A stretch of 33,596 bases of DNA from Chloroflexota bacterium (GTDB lineage: Bacteria > Chloroflexota > Dehalococcoidia > Bin125), in the NCBI GenBank assembly GCA_028875225.1, contig JAPPFB010000023.1, positions 1 to 33,596 on the forward strand. Reading direction: 5' to 3'. Positions 1-7,083 of the stretch are shown piece after piece. Each line of letters begins with the position of its first letter. The stretch's first letter is position 1. The position numbers and the translations under genes were made by a program. The notes below the pieces were generated by a model. The model had not been told where the DNA came from. It made no database searches and worked only from the letters and a program-made list of their open reading frames with translations.

Positions 1-311
1 ACCGGCCATGATCGCATATCCACCGGTTTACGCGCAGGTCTCCTCAGGGAGAGGGGATCCGAGAGGGGTTGGGTTCAGGAGCGATCGTCGCGGGGGACTG
101 ATTTCTCCCCATCGTCGGTGAAGACGACGCGGGACTTCTTGCCGCCATGGATCTGTGGTTCGCGGGCGAGCTTGCGGCGGATAAGGTCAATGGAGCTCGT
201 CAGGGAGATTAGGTGCCGGACATTCGTTCTTAGTTGGTGTAGCATGTGGGCAGGTCGCTGATTGCGATGATCAGAGAGCAAGAGGCGTCTTAGCATCAGA
301 CTTAGGGAAGG
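1..311. other. Left-edge region with no secure gene
   Basis: This stretch precedes the methyltransferase. I see no convincing gene. A minus-strand frame ending at position 75 could encode a small basic protein (for example from an ATG at 245, 56 codons), but it has no recognisable domain and no clear ribosome binding site. The base composition looks less G+C rich than the rest of the window, like the two genes that follow, which fits an acquired segment. A promoter for the restriction-modification-like pair should lie here, but I cannot identify one with confidence. Confidence 0.4.
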
Positions 312-1010
312 ATGATGCCCGTGAGTGGCCTTCTGAGAAACGTTGTTGAGCCTCGGCTTCCAATGGAAGAGGAGCAGTATCGGCCACTGAGCAGTGTGTG
401 GGAAGGGAGCGACGCAGAGCTGATCGAGCAAATGCTCGAGTTTTACCCGTCGATCACGCCGGAGCCCATCCTAGACGCAACCTACAACCGGGGACGATTC
501 TGGCGGGGATCCAGCCGCGACGTGGTCTCCATGGACATCAACCCGAAGTTCGAACCGATGATTTTAGGAGACAATCGCAAGATGGATGGCGTCCCCGACG
601 ACGCCTTTGGCGTTGTCGTCTATGACCCACCGCATGTCGGACCGCAAGGACGAGACAAAAGCAGCAAGAAGTTCGATGTGGACTTTGGCGCGACCGTTGA
701 ATGTGGCAAGGAGCAGGGCTGGACACTCAGCTATCTGTATCCGCCATTTCTTGAACAGGCCCGACGGGTGCTTAAGCCGCGTGGCCTGCTGCTCGCGAAG
801 ATCACCGACATGGTGAACTCTCACCGCTCACAATGGGCGCACTGCGACTTCATGCAGATGGCGGACGAAGCAGGGTTCACCGTCTGTGACTTGATCATCA
901 AGGTCCGTACGGGACCAATGGTCTCCACGAAGTGGAAGACCGCGCACCACGCTCGCAAGCGCCACTGTTTCTGGATCGTCTGTCGTAACGACCATCGGTG
1001 CGAGCGGTAG
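312..1010 (+). CDS. Class I SAM-dependent DNA methyltransferase (amino-MTase-like, DPPH motif)
   Basis: The 232-residue product has a Rossmann methyltransferase order: a motif I-like segment LDATYNRGRFW (about residues 54-64), an acidic motif II residue in SMDINP (Asp75), and motif IV as YDPPH (residues 104-108). It ends with the KRHCFWIVCR strand seen late in many DNA methyltransferases. DPP(Y/F/W/H)-type motif IV is the mark of enzymes that methylate exocyclic amino groups of adenine or cytosine; no Pro-Cys catalytic motif of a C5-cytosine enzyme is seen. It is short and has little room for a separate target-recognition domain. The nuclease gene starts 3 bases after its stop, so the probable role is to protect host DNA from that nuclease; this is inference. 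The start may be 312 or 315, since GGAAGG lies immediately upstream; Met18 (363) is an alternative. Substrate and target are unknown. Confidence 0.75.
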   Translation: MMPVSGLLRNVVEPRLPMEEEQYRPLSSVWEGSDAELIEQMLEFYPSITPEPILDATYNRGRFWRGSSRDVVSMDINPKFEPMILGDNRKMDGVPDDAFGVVVYDPPHVGPQGRDKSSKKFDVDFGATVECGKEQGWTLSYLYPPFLEQARRVLKPRGLLLAKITDMVNSHRSQWAHCDFMQMADEAGFTVCDLIIKVRTGPMVSTKWKTAHHARKRHCFWIVCRNDHRCER

Positions 1011-1013
1011 CCG

Positions 1014-1592
1014 ATGCGGGAGTACAACCCGCTCAGCCTTGACGAACTCGGGCGCAATGCCGTTCGAGCACTGATGGCATACACGACTGACGCACTCCCA
1101 CCGTCCGACTCCTTCGATGGAGCAGGTGTCTACACATTGCACTACCAGGGTTTCTACCCGGCATACCTCGACTTGGGTGACGAGCCGATCTATGTCGGGA
1201 AGGCCGATCCGCCTGGCCGACGACAAGGGAGAAGACAGGTATCACAGGAGTCGTCAGTGCTCTTCCAGAGGCTCGCGCATCACGCGCGGTCAATCGAAGC
1301 GGCGCAAAACCTGCTCCTCAGCGAGTTCTCTTGTCGCTGGTTGGTTCTCGATCCGGTTTGGATCGGACTGACGGAACAAGTGCTCATCGCCGAGTATCAA
1401 CCGATCTGGAACGTTGTCGTTGACGGATTTGGCAACAATGATCCAGGGAGGGGACGCTGGAATCAGCGGCGGTCTCAGTGGGACACGCTCCACCCGGGCC
1501 GCGAGTGGGCGTTCAACCTGCGAGACCGTGGAGAGACCGAAGAAGAAGTTATTGGTGCAGTCGCGGAACACCGGCAGCAACGACAGAGATAA
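1014..1592 (+). CDS. Eco29kI-family GIY-YIG type II restriction endonuclease
   Basis: The 192-residue protein resembles Eco29kI, which cuts CCGCGG, along almost its whole length as I recall that sequence. Shared blocks include GAGVYTLHY (GIY half, Tyr40), EPIYVGKA (YIG half, Tyr60), RLAHHAR (Arg86 and His90, with the same spacing as the Eco29kI Arg and His), a Glu at 121, PIWN (Asn133), and the family-typical VVDGFGN and HPGREWA segments near the C terminus. All expected catalytic positions are present, so it should be an active phosphodiesterase. It follows the methyltransferase gene by 3 bases and probably shares its transcript. The exact recognition sequence cannot be read from the protein; CCGCGG is the natural first guess. 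Size is close to Eco29kI (about 210 residues). Confidence 0.9.
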   Translation: MREYNPLSLDELGRNAVRALMAYTTDALPPSDSFDGAGVYTLHYQGFYPAYLDLGDEPIYVGKADPPGRRQGRRQVSQESSVLFQRLAHHARSIEAAQNLLLSEFSCRWLVLDPVWIGLTEQVLIAEYQPIWNVVVDGFGNNDPGRGRWNQRRSQWDTLHPGREWAFNLRDRGETEEEVIGAVAEHRQQRQR

Positions 1593-1653
1593 CGATAGTT
1601 TCAGGCTGCCGAGCCCGAGTCTCACTCAGGAATTGGCTGGCACCTTACTCGAC

Positions 1654-1845
1654 TTAGTCCTCCACCGAGATCGCGGCTCGGGGGCAGGTTCGGACAGCTC
1701 GGAGGACGTTGGCTTCTTCTTCGGTGGGGACGGTGTCGACGAGGACGTGGGAGAGGTCGTCGTCGCGGACATCGAAGACGACTTCGGTGGCTTCCATGCA
1801 CTTGGCGTGGCCCTCGCAGAGGCTGGTGTCGATCTTGACCTTCAT
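1654..1845 (-). CDS. Small ferredoxin, probable [3Fe-4S] type
   Basis: The 63-residue protein has the single-cluster ferredoxin layout with Cys10, Cys16 and Cys54 (CEGHAKC followed later by TCPRAAI). Histidine 13 sits where a fourth cluster cysteine would be in a [4Fe-4S] protein, the pattern of [3Fe-4S] ferredoxins that feed cytochrome P450s in actinomycetes and other bacteria. It is acidic, as usual for soluble electron carriers. A GGGAGG ribosome binding site precedes the ATG. It is the last gene of a minus-strand series and lies 71 bases after the luciferase-like oxidoreductase, so it could supply electrons to an oxygenase; no P450 is present in the window. It converges with the restriction endonuclease gene, with no clear terminator in the 61 bases between them. 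Confidence 0.88.
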   Translation of the reverse strand: MKVKIDTSLCEGHAKCMEATEVVFDVRDDDLSHVLVDTVPTEEEANVLRAVRTCPRAAISVED

Positions 1846-1916
1846 CTCGCCCTCCCCGTCATTCCGTCGCTCTGGATTGCATCGCCATACTACCGAATCT
1901 TGATGTCCGTTCCGCG

Positions 1917-2936
1917 CTAGCGGAACCTGGGGATGACCTCCTGAGCGAACAGCTCGATGCTGCGGCGGGCGAGGTCGCGGGAGGCGCCGGGCGGGACGGG
2001 TGAGGTGATGATGTGGTCGGCGGGGATCCAGTCGAGGGTGCGCTCGATGGCGGCCGCGACCTCGTCGGGCGTACCGGCGACGAAGCGGGCGCGGAGGTCC
2101 TCGTCGGTCTGGTGCAGGAACTGTCCGAGCGGGTCCTGCTCGCCGAGGTCAGAGGCGTCGTTGTACCACTTGCCGTAGGTGTCGCGCAGGTAGCGCTGAT
2201 GCGGCTTGAGCTCTTCCCAGAGCGCCTCAGGGTTGTCCGAGACGTAGCCGCCGGCCGACAGCAGCACTTCAAAGTCGTCGGGATCGTCGCCCTGTTCGCG
2301 CAGGGCGTCGGCCCAGGCGTCGTAGACGGGGCGGTCGGCGACGATCATCAGGTTGGCCTTGAAGCGGGCGGCTCGGCGGGCGGCGGCCACGGAGCGCGCG
2401 CCGACCCAGAGCGGGAAGGGTTGCTGGATCGGCGGCGGCGTAACCTGGACGTCCTTGACCTGGTAGTGGCGGCCGTCGAGGCTGACCGACTCGCCGGCCA
2501 TGGTGCGGGTGATGATCTCGAGCGACTCGTCCATGATCGAGGCGCGGTGGCGTCGGTTGACGCCGAAGCCGTCGAACTCCTCGATCCGGTAGCCGAGCCC
2601 GACGCCGAGGTCGAGTCGGCCGTTGGAGAGGACGTCGACTGTGGCAGCGTCCTCAGCGACGCGGATCGCGTTGTGGAGCGGGAGGAGCAGGACCCAGGTG
2701 CCGATCCGGACTCGCGTGGTCAGGCGGGCGATGGCGGCGGCGATGGGCAGGACGGAGGGCGTGTAGCCGTCGTCGATAAAGTGGTGCTCGGTGATCCAGA
2801 TGTGGTCGTAGCCAAGTTGTTCGGCGTAGACGATCTCGTCGAGGATCTCGTTGTAGAACTGCGCCCAGGGCTTGCGCCATTGGGGCGGATTGCGGAAGTC
2901 GTAGATCAGGCCGAACTTTGGATGGCGCGTGGGCAT
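1917..2936 (-). CDS. LLM-class flavin-dependent oxidoreductase (luciferase-like)
   Basis: The 339-residue product is a full-length bacterial luciferase-like TIM-barrel enzyme. The diagnostic segments are GYDHIWITEHHF (around residues 42-53), TRVRIGTWVLLLPLHN, and SNGRLDLGVGLGY, which shape the FMN or F420 pocket. Family members are two-component monooxygenases using reduced FMN, or F420-dependent dehydrogenases; the sequence alone does not decide which, and the substrate is unknown. Its ATG overlaps the stop of the upstream MBL-fold gene in a TGATG arrangement, which predicts translational coupling. The small ferredoxin gene follows downstream. This family is known to be strongly expanded in some marine Chloroflexota. 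Confidence 0.88.
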   Translation of the reverse strand: MPTRHPKFGLIYDFRNPPQWRKPWAQFYNEILDEIVYAEQLGYDHIWITEHHFIDDGYTPSVLPIAAAIARLTTRVRIGTWVLLLPLHNAIRVAEDAATVDVLSNGRLDLGVGLGYRIEEFDGFGVNRRHRASIMDESLEIITRTMAGESVSLDGRHYQVKDVQVTPPPIQQPFPLWVGARSVAAARRAARFKANLMIVADRPVYDAWADALREQGDDPDDFEVLLSAGGYVSDNPEALWEELKPHQRYLRDTYGKWYNDASDLGEQDPLGQFLHQTDEDLRARFVAGTPDEVAAAIERTLDWIPADHIITSPVPPGASRDLARRSIELFAQEVIPRFR

Positions 2937-3856
2937 CAGTAGAGGCCAATCCGTCCACCGAGCGGGATATCGAGCAGCTCCGAGCGCGGGGCGACGTGAT
3001 TGAGCTCGTTCTTGACCGGCGCGAGCGCGTCGGGGCCGGTCATGTCGTGCGTCATCGGCGGCATCCAGTCGTCGTGATGGCCGAGGACAATGCGCGGGGC
3101 GCGGAGCATGTCCGACATGCGGCCGACGAACTGCGCCAGCGAGCCCTGGATCGGCTCGCCGTCGATGTTGGGTCGGCCGGCCATGGCGACGATGGCGACG
3201 TCGGGTCGCATGTTCTGGACGACGCCTGTCCAGCAGCCCGAGGTGTCGTGGTAGAAGATCGAGCCGTAGGGCGTGTCGATCAGGTAGGCGAGCGCGCCGC
3301 CGGTGTCGTTGGAACCGAGGCAGGTGGCGACGTGGTCCATCATCTGCGTTTGCGCGTCGGGTCCCAGGTCCTGCGAGCGTTCGCCGAGCGAGCCGCCGAT
3401 GTCGATCGAGCCTCGGTTGCCCCAGCGTTCCTCCTCGGTCAGGCCGTACTGTCCGAGGACGACTTTGCCGGGATCCCAGGAGCCGGTGGTCCAGATGCAG
3501 GAGTGCAGGCTGGGGAAGACCTCGATGGTGATGTCTTTGGAGATGCGGTGGCGCTCGCCGCCCTGCGAGCGGAGCAGTTGGCCCTCGGAGATGCCAGCCT
3601 CGAGCAGGACGCGGGCGGACTCGTTAGAGCCGATCACAGGCGCGCCGGTATTGGCCGCGATCACCTCGGCGCCGGCGATGTGGTCGAAGTGTGAATGTCC
3701 GACCAGGACGGCGTCGGCGCGGGAGATGTCGGCGGCGGTCAGACCGACGTCGGGCGCAAGCGGCACGCGGTCGATGTAGGCGTCGAGCATGATCACGGTG
3801 TCGTCGACCTGAAGTCTGAAGGTCGCGCAGCCGAGCCAGTCAAGGGTGACGGTCAT
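2936..3856 (-). CDS. MBL-fold metallo-hydrolase
   Basis: The 306-residue protein has the metallo-beta-lactamase signature HSHFDH (His54, His56, Asp58, His59), with further candidate metal ligands in YHDTSGC and the late LGHHDDW. The N terminus (DWLGCATFRLQVDDTVIMLD) resembles UlaG-like and other phosphodiesterase/lactonase members of the superfamily. It is a cytosolic hydrolase of unknown substrate. GGAGG lies 6-10 bases before the ATG, but it is also the 3' arm of a perfect 7-bp hairpin (see the regulatory entry), so translation may be controlled. The stop overlaps the start of the luciferase-like gene (TGATG). A fragment of the 5' end of this gene is duplicated at 4324-4362. Confidence 0.87.
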   Translation of the reverse strand: MTVTLDWLGCATFRLQVDDTVIMLDAYIDRVPLAPDVGLTAADISRADAVLVGHSHFDHIAGAEVIAANTGAPVIGSNESARVLLEAGISEGQLLRSQGGERHRISKDITIEVFPSLHSCIWTTGSWDPGKVVLGQYGLTEEERWGNRGSIDIGGSLGERSQDLGPDAQTQMMDHVATCLGSNDTGGALAYLIDTPYGSIFYHDTSGCWTGVVQNMRPDVAIVAMAGRPNIDGEPIQGSLAQFVGRMSDMLRAPRIVLGHHDDWMPPMTHDMTGPDALAPVKNELNHVAPRSELLDIPLGGRIGLY

Positions 3857-3896
3857 GGGAGCCTCCGATGGTTGTGGTCGGAGGGTAGTGGGTGGA
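3830..3896 (-). repeat. 67-bp direct repeat, copy A (spacer plus 5' end of the MBL gene)
   Basis: This segment matches 4336-4402 at 63 of 67 positions (offset 506) without gaps. It covers the first codons of the MBL-fold gene, its ribosome binding site, a 7-bp hairpin and the spacer up to two bases before the stop codon of the upstream retropepsin gene. The two neighbouring retropepsin proteins are only about 49% identical, so the non-coding repeat is better conserved than the genes it borders. Confidence 0.9.
3862..3884 (-). promoter_or_regulatory. Hairpin that masks the Shine-Dalgarno of the MBL gene
   Basis: On the minus strand CCTCCGA and TCGGAGG form a perfect 7-bp stem with a 9-base loop. 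The 3' arm contains GGAGG, the only Shine-Dalgarno candidate for the MBL-fold ATG at 3856, so pairing would hide it. The same hairpin is perfectly preserved at 4368-4390 in the second repeat copy. No run of T follows, so it is not a typical intrinsic terminator. Function as a translational switch or protein-binding site is inference. Confidence 0.55.
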
Positions 3897-3898
3897 GT

Positions 3899-4255
3899 TC
3901 AGTACATGATCATGGCTGCGGGGACCAGCTGCTTCGCGCCCGGATCGACGGCGAGCGCCAGACCCTCAAGCGTGTAGGCACCAAGCAAGGCGGGCCCATC
4001 GTCCCGGCCGAAGAACACGATCGTCACCTCGCGCTCACCGTCGATCGTCGCCCAGGCTCGGCCATAGTCCATGTCGACTCGGCTTCCGTCCGCGAGGAGC
4101 AAGCGTCTGGTGCCAATCGTTTCGACGCCTAGCTCTCTGAGGAATCGACCGGGAAGCACTGTGTAGGACGCGCCCGTGTCGACGAGAGCCTCGATCTCCC
4201 CGGAGGAACGCTCATCGAGATCGGTGATTTCGATCGGGTAGGTGAAGGTGCCCAT
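3899..4255 (-). CDS. Retropepsin-like aspartic protease, copy 1
   Basis: The 118-residue protein has one retropepsin-type active-site motif, VDTGASYTVLP (Asp26, Thr27, Gly28), and the second hydrophobic-Gly motif LLGAYTLEGLALAVDP near the C terminus. Retroviral-type proteases of this size act as homodimers with one Asp from each subunit. No signal peptide or membrane segment is visible, so it should be cytoplasmic. It has a paralogue of identical length at 4403-4759, with about 49% identity by my residue-by-residue comparison. The ribosome binding site is weak. The MBL-fold gene follows 42 bases downstream. The target is unknown; cellular members of this clan are poorly characterised, and some may be inactive or act on a neighbouring protein. 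Confidence 0.82.
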   Translation of the reverse strand: MGTFTYPIEITDLDERSSGEIEALVDTGASYTVLPGRFLRELGVETIGTRRLLLADGSRVDMDYGRAWATIDGEREVTIVFFGRDDGPALLGAYTLEGLALAVDPGAKQLVPAAMIMY

Positions 4256-4323
4256 GTCAGAAGTCTATCGAGGGCGATCAAGAGCCTGAGCGGATCCTGG
4301 CCCCGGGGTGAGGAGGCGTGACG

Positions 4324-4362
4324 TCAGATTGCGCCGCCGAGCCAGTCGTGGGTGACGGTCAT
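4324..4362 (-). pseudogene. 12-codon remnant of the MBL-fold gene 5' end
   Basis: The minus-strand reading from ATG 4362 gives MTVTHDWLGGAI and then a stop. This matches the start of the intact MBL-fold protein, MTVTLDWLGCAT. It keeps the GGAGG ribosome binding site and the same SD-masking hairpin. It appears to be what is left of the hydrolase gene after a tandem duplication of retropepsin, spacer and hydrolase. It could also be translated as a short leader peptide for the downstream retropepsin gene. Confidence 0.75.
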
Positions 4363-4402
4363 GAGGGCCTCCGATGGTTGTGGTCGGAGGGTAGTGGGTG
4401 GA
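4336..4402 (-). repeat. 67-bp direct repeat, copy B
   Basis: This is the partner of 3830-3896, with 63 of 67 identical bases. It ends exactly at the base before the stop codon of retropepsin copy 2. It contains the hairpin CCTCCGA/TCGGAGG at 4368-4390 and the start of the hydrolase remnant. Confidence 0.9.
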
Positions 4403-4759
4403 CTAGGCGGGCAGATAGTCGATATGGACGAGGCGCTTGCCGTGAGGATCGACCGCCATCTCGAGCCCTTCCAACGTGAACGCGCCGAGCAAGAAGGGCC
4501 CCGTATCGCTCCCGAACGCAACGGTTGTGATTCGGCGACGACCATCAAGGGTGATCCATGCGTACCCGATGTCCATTTCGATTGGCTCATCGTTTACCAG
4601 TCTGAACGAAATGCGGTCGATCGGCTCGACATCCAGCTGGTGGAGCATGTACTTGGGGATGACCGAGTAGAAGGAGCCGGTGTCGACCACTGCGTCTATC
4701 TCGACCGAGTTCTCCCCTGAGAGGTCGGCAATAGTGATCCGTTGAGTGAACAGGCCCAT
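4403..4759 (-). CDS. Retropepsin-like aspartic protease, copy 2
   Basis: The start is ATG 4759, giving a 118-residue protein that aligns end to end, without gaps, with copy 1; a much longer open frame upstream overlaps tyrS antisense-free but out of frame and is not credible. The active-site motif is VDTGSFYSVIP (Asp26-Thr-Gly), where the usual small residue after DTGS is Phe; the flap and second motifs LLGAFTLEGLEMAVDP are conserved. Both copies keep the Asp-Thr-Gly triad, so both may be catalytic, as homodimers or as a heterodimer. The gene begins 5 bases after the tyrS stop on the same strand and so is probably read from the tyrS transcript. Substrate and role are unknown. Confidence 0.82.
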   Translation of the reverse strand: MGLFTQRITIADLSGENSVEIDAVVDTGSFYSVIPKYMLHQLDVEPIDRISFRLVNDEPIEMDIGYAWITLDGRRRITTVAFGSDTGPFLLGAFTLEGLEMAVDPHGKRLVHIDYLPA

Positions 4760-4764
4760 GGCGC

Positions 4765-6030
4765 TTACGTGCCCCTCACAATCCGATACCACTTGCGACG
4801 GCCCACGCGGAGCACTGCGCCGCTGGAAATCCGTGTGCTCTGGTCCTTGATGACTTCGTCGTCGATGCGGACGGCTCCCTGGGAGACGAGACGCTTGGCC
4901 TCGGCTCGGCTGGCGGCGGCTCCGATGTCGTGGAGCAGGACCGGGAGGGCGACTTCGACGGCGTCGGCGCCGGCGAAGTCGACTGGGGCGTCGGGAATGT
5001 CCTCGGGGACTGCTCGCTGGGAGAAGGTTCGGGTCCAGTGCTCCTCGGCGGCCTGGGCGGCTTCGTCGCCGTGCCACTCGGCGACAATCGAGCGGGCCAG
5101 CTGGCGCTTGGCGTCCATCGGCTTGAGGGCGCCAGAGTTCAGGTCGGATTCGATCCGGTCGACCTCGTCGTCGGAGACGTTGGTGCCGTAGTCGAAGAAG
5201 CGGACGATGACCTCGTCGGGGATCGACATCGCCTTGCCGTACTGCATGTTGGCCGGCTCGTCGATGCCGATGTAGTTGCCGGTGCTCTTGGACATGCGAA
5301 GGTTGCCGTCGGTGCCGACCAGGATCGGCGTGAGCACGGCGACCTGCGCCGACTGTTCCTGCCGCTCCTGGAGGGTACGGCCGCACATGATGTTGAAGGT
5401 CTGGTCGGTGCCGCCGAGCTGGACGTCGGCCTCGAGGGCGACGGCGTCGTAGCCCTGCATCAGGCCGTACATGAATTCGTGGACGTACACCGGCTGGCCG
5501 GCGTCGATGCGGTTGCTAAACGTGTCGCGTTCCGCGAATTGCTGCACCGTGAAGTTCGAGGCCAGGTGGATGACGTCGCCGAATGACATTTCGCCGAGCC
5601 ACTCGCTGTTGCGGCGCACTTCGGTGCGGTCGGGATCAAGAAGTTTGAAAGCCTGATCCTGGTAGGTCTCGGCGTTGCGATTGAGGATTTCCGCGGCCTG
5701 CATCGGGCGCAGCGAGTCCTTGTCCGACGGGTCGCCGACGAGACCGGTGAAGTCGCCAATCAGCAGGATCGACTGGTGTCCCAGCTGCTGGAACAGTGCC
5801 AGCTTGCGCAGCGTGACGCAATGACCGATGTGCAAGTCGGGGGACGTCGGATCAACGCCGAGATAGACGCGTAGCGGCCGATCTTCCATCAGCGACTCGG
5901 TCAGGCGGGTTCGCAGTTCGCGGTCCATGACGCGTCGCGTGCCTTCGTCGCCGTAGGCAGTCCCGCGCATGATCAATGCGTGCTGGCGCTCGACTTCGGC
6001 AGCGATCTCGGTTGGGACTTGCTGGTTCAT
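4765..6030 (-). CDS. tyrS: Tyrosyl-tRNA synthetase
   Basis: The 421-residue class I synthetase charges tRNA-Tyr with tyrosine in the cytoplasm. It has a perfect HIGH motif (residues 67-70), a KMSKS-type loop RMSKS (245-249), tyrosine-pocket segments such as GGTDQTFN, and a C-terminal S4-like RNA-binding domain (about residues 355-421, SRAEAKRLVSQGAVRIDD). Exact HIGH and KMSKS signatures mark the TyrZ-like branch rather than the TyrS type of Escherichia coli. Length is normal. It starts 2 bases after the ribF stop, so the two are almost certainly co-transcribed. I see no T-box leader in front of it, as it lies inside the transcription unit. Confidence 0.96.
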   Translation of the reverse strand: MNQQVPTEIAAEVERQHALIMRGTAYGDEGTRRVMDRELRTRLTESLMEDRPLRVYLGVDPTSPDLHIGHCVTLRKLALFQQLGHQSILLIGDFTGLVGDPSDKDSLRPMQAAEILNRNAETYQDQAFKLLDPDRTEVRRNSEWLGEMSFGDVIHLASNFTVQQFAERDTFSNRIDAGQPVYVHEFMYGLMQGYDAVALEADVQLGGTDQTFNIMCGRTLQERQEQSAQVAVLTPILVGTDGNLRMSKSTGNYIGIDEPANMQYGKAMSIPDEVIVRFFDYGTNVSDDEVDRIESDLNSGALKPMDAKRQLARSIVAEWHGDEAAQAAEEHWTRTFSQRAVPEDIPDAPVDFAGADAVEVALPVLLHDIGAAASRAEAKRLVSQGAVRIDDEVIKDQSTRISSGAVLRVGRRKWYRIVRGT

Positions 6031-6032
6031 TC

Positions 6033-7043
6033 CTACGATCCGGTTGACATGGCGGCGAGGAGTTCGCGGGCCGCGTCGCGATCCCTGCCGATCTGTTCGA
6101 CGAGTTCGTCGACGCCGCCGAATTTTCGCTCACCGCGCAGCCGCTGCACAAATTCTACGCGCAGGTCGGTTCCGTAGATGTCCTCGTCGAAGTCGATGAT
6201 GTGACACTCGATCGACAGTCCGCCGCCGTCGTCAAAGGTCGGGCGCATGCCGATGTTGGTGACGGATGGCGTCGGACCCGCTTCCAGATGCGCGATGGTC
6301 GCGTAGACGCCGGGCGCCGGGATCGCGCGGTCGTTGCCGATTGCCACGTTGGCCGTTGCGAAGCCGATCGAGCGTCCCCGCTTGAATCCGACCACCACCG
6401 GGCCGTGAAGCGAATAGCGGCGTCCCAGCAGGTCACCGACCTGGGTTACGTCTCCCTCGGCAAGCGCGTTGCGGATTTCGGTTGACGAGACCTTGTCCGT
6501 CGAATCGCTGGTCAGCAGCTCGATCACTTCAACCTCGTAGCCGAGCTCCTGCCCCAGTGCCTTGAGCGTGTCCGGGTCGCCGCCGCGCTGGCGGCCGAGG
6601 GCGAAGTCTTCGCCGATGATCAGCCGGGCGAGGTGGAATTCCTCCACCAGCATGCGGACGAAGTCGCCGGCGTCGGTGAGCGAAAAGTCCGAGGTGAACG
6701 AAACCGTTGCGACGCTGTCGAGGCCGGTCTCGAGGATCAGCGAGAGACGATCCTCCAGCGATGTGACGTACTCGGTGGGCAAGTCGGGCCGCAGCACCTG
6801 TCGGGGATGCGGGTGGAAGGTGATCGCGGCCGCGGCCAGATCGTGCTGCCTGGCGCTTTCGACGACGTGCTTGAGCACGATCTGGTGACCGCGATGGACG
6901 CCGTCGAACACCCCGATCGTCAGCGCCGTTGGCCGGCCCGGCGAGGCCCGACGCAGCTCAGACCGAGCCAGCTCTGTCACCACGAGGACGAGCCCTTCAC
7001 GCAGTCGGCCAACCGTCGAACGGAAGCCCAGCGTATCAGCCAC
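6033..7043 (-). CDS. ribF: Bifunctional riboflavin kinase / FAD synthetase
   Basis: The 336-residue enzyme phosphorylates riboflavin to FMN and adenylylates FMN to FAD. The N-terminal nucleotidyltransferase domain has GVFDGVHRGH (44-53), the FAD-synthetase form of the HxGH site, with FHPHP downstream. The C-terminal flavokinase domain begins near LGRRYSLHGPVVVGFKRGR and includes GFATANV and YGTDLRVEFVQRLRGERKF. An N-terminal extension of roughly 30 residues precedes the usual start, so translation may begin at a later codon. It supplies flavin for enzymes such as the luciferase-like oxidoreductase downstream, though the linkage is probably only operon proximity. It lies between scpA (40 bases upstream) and tyrS. 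Confidence 0.95.
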   Translation of the reverse strand: MADTLGFRSTVGRLREGLVLVVTELARSELRRASPGRPTALTIGVFDGVHRGHQIVLKHVVESARQHDLAAAAITFHPHPRQVLRPDLPTEYVTSLEDRLSLILETGLDSVATVSFTSDFSLTDAGDFVRMLVEEFHLARLIIGEDFALGRQRGGDPDTLKALGQELGYEVEVIELLTSDSTDKVSSTEIRNALAEGDVTQVGDLLGRRYSLHGPVVVGFKRGRSIGFATANVAIGNDRAIPAPGVYATIAHLEAGPTPSVTNIGMRPTFDDGGGLSIECHIIDFDEDIYGTDLRVEFVQRLRGERKFGGVDELVEQIGRDRDAARELLAAMSTGS

Positions 7044-7083
7044 TTGAAGCCTGAAAGCACGAACCGCTCCGAGCGCGCAGGCT

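Noticed and set aside
75-431. Minus-strand 118-codon frame overlapping the methyltransferase start
   Set aside because: It has no domain I recognise and lacks a ribosome binding site. Its N-terminal third is antisense to the methyltransferase. The last 40 codons look slightly protein-like, so a small gene cannot be excluded.
2013-2942. Long plus-strand frame antisense to the luciferase-like gene
   Set aside because: Composition is Val/Asp/Gly/Ala-rich as expected of a shadow frame in high-G+C DNA, and the opposite strand has clear family motifs.
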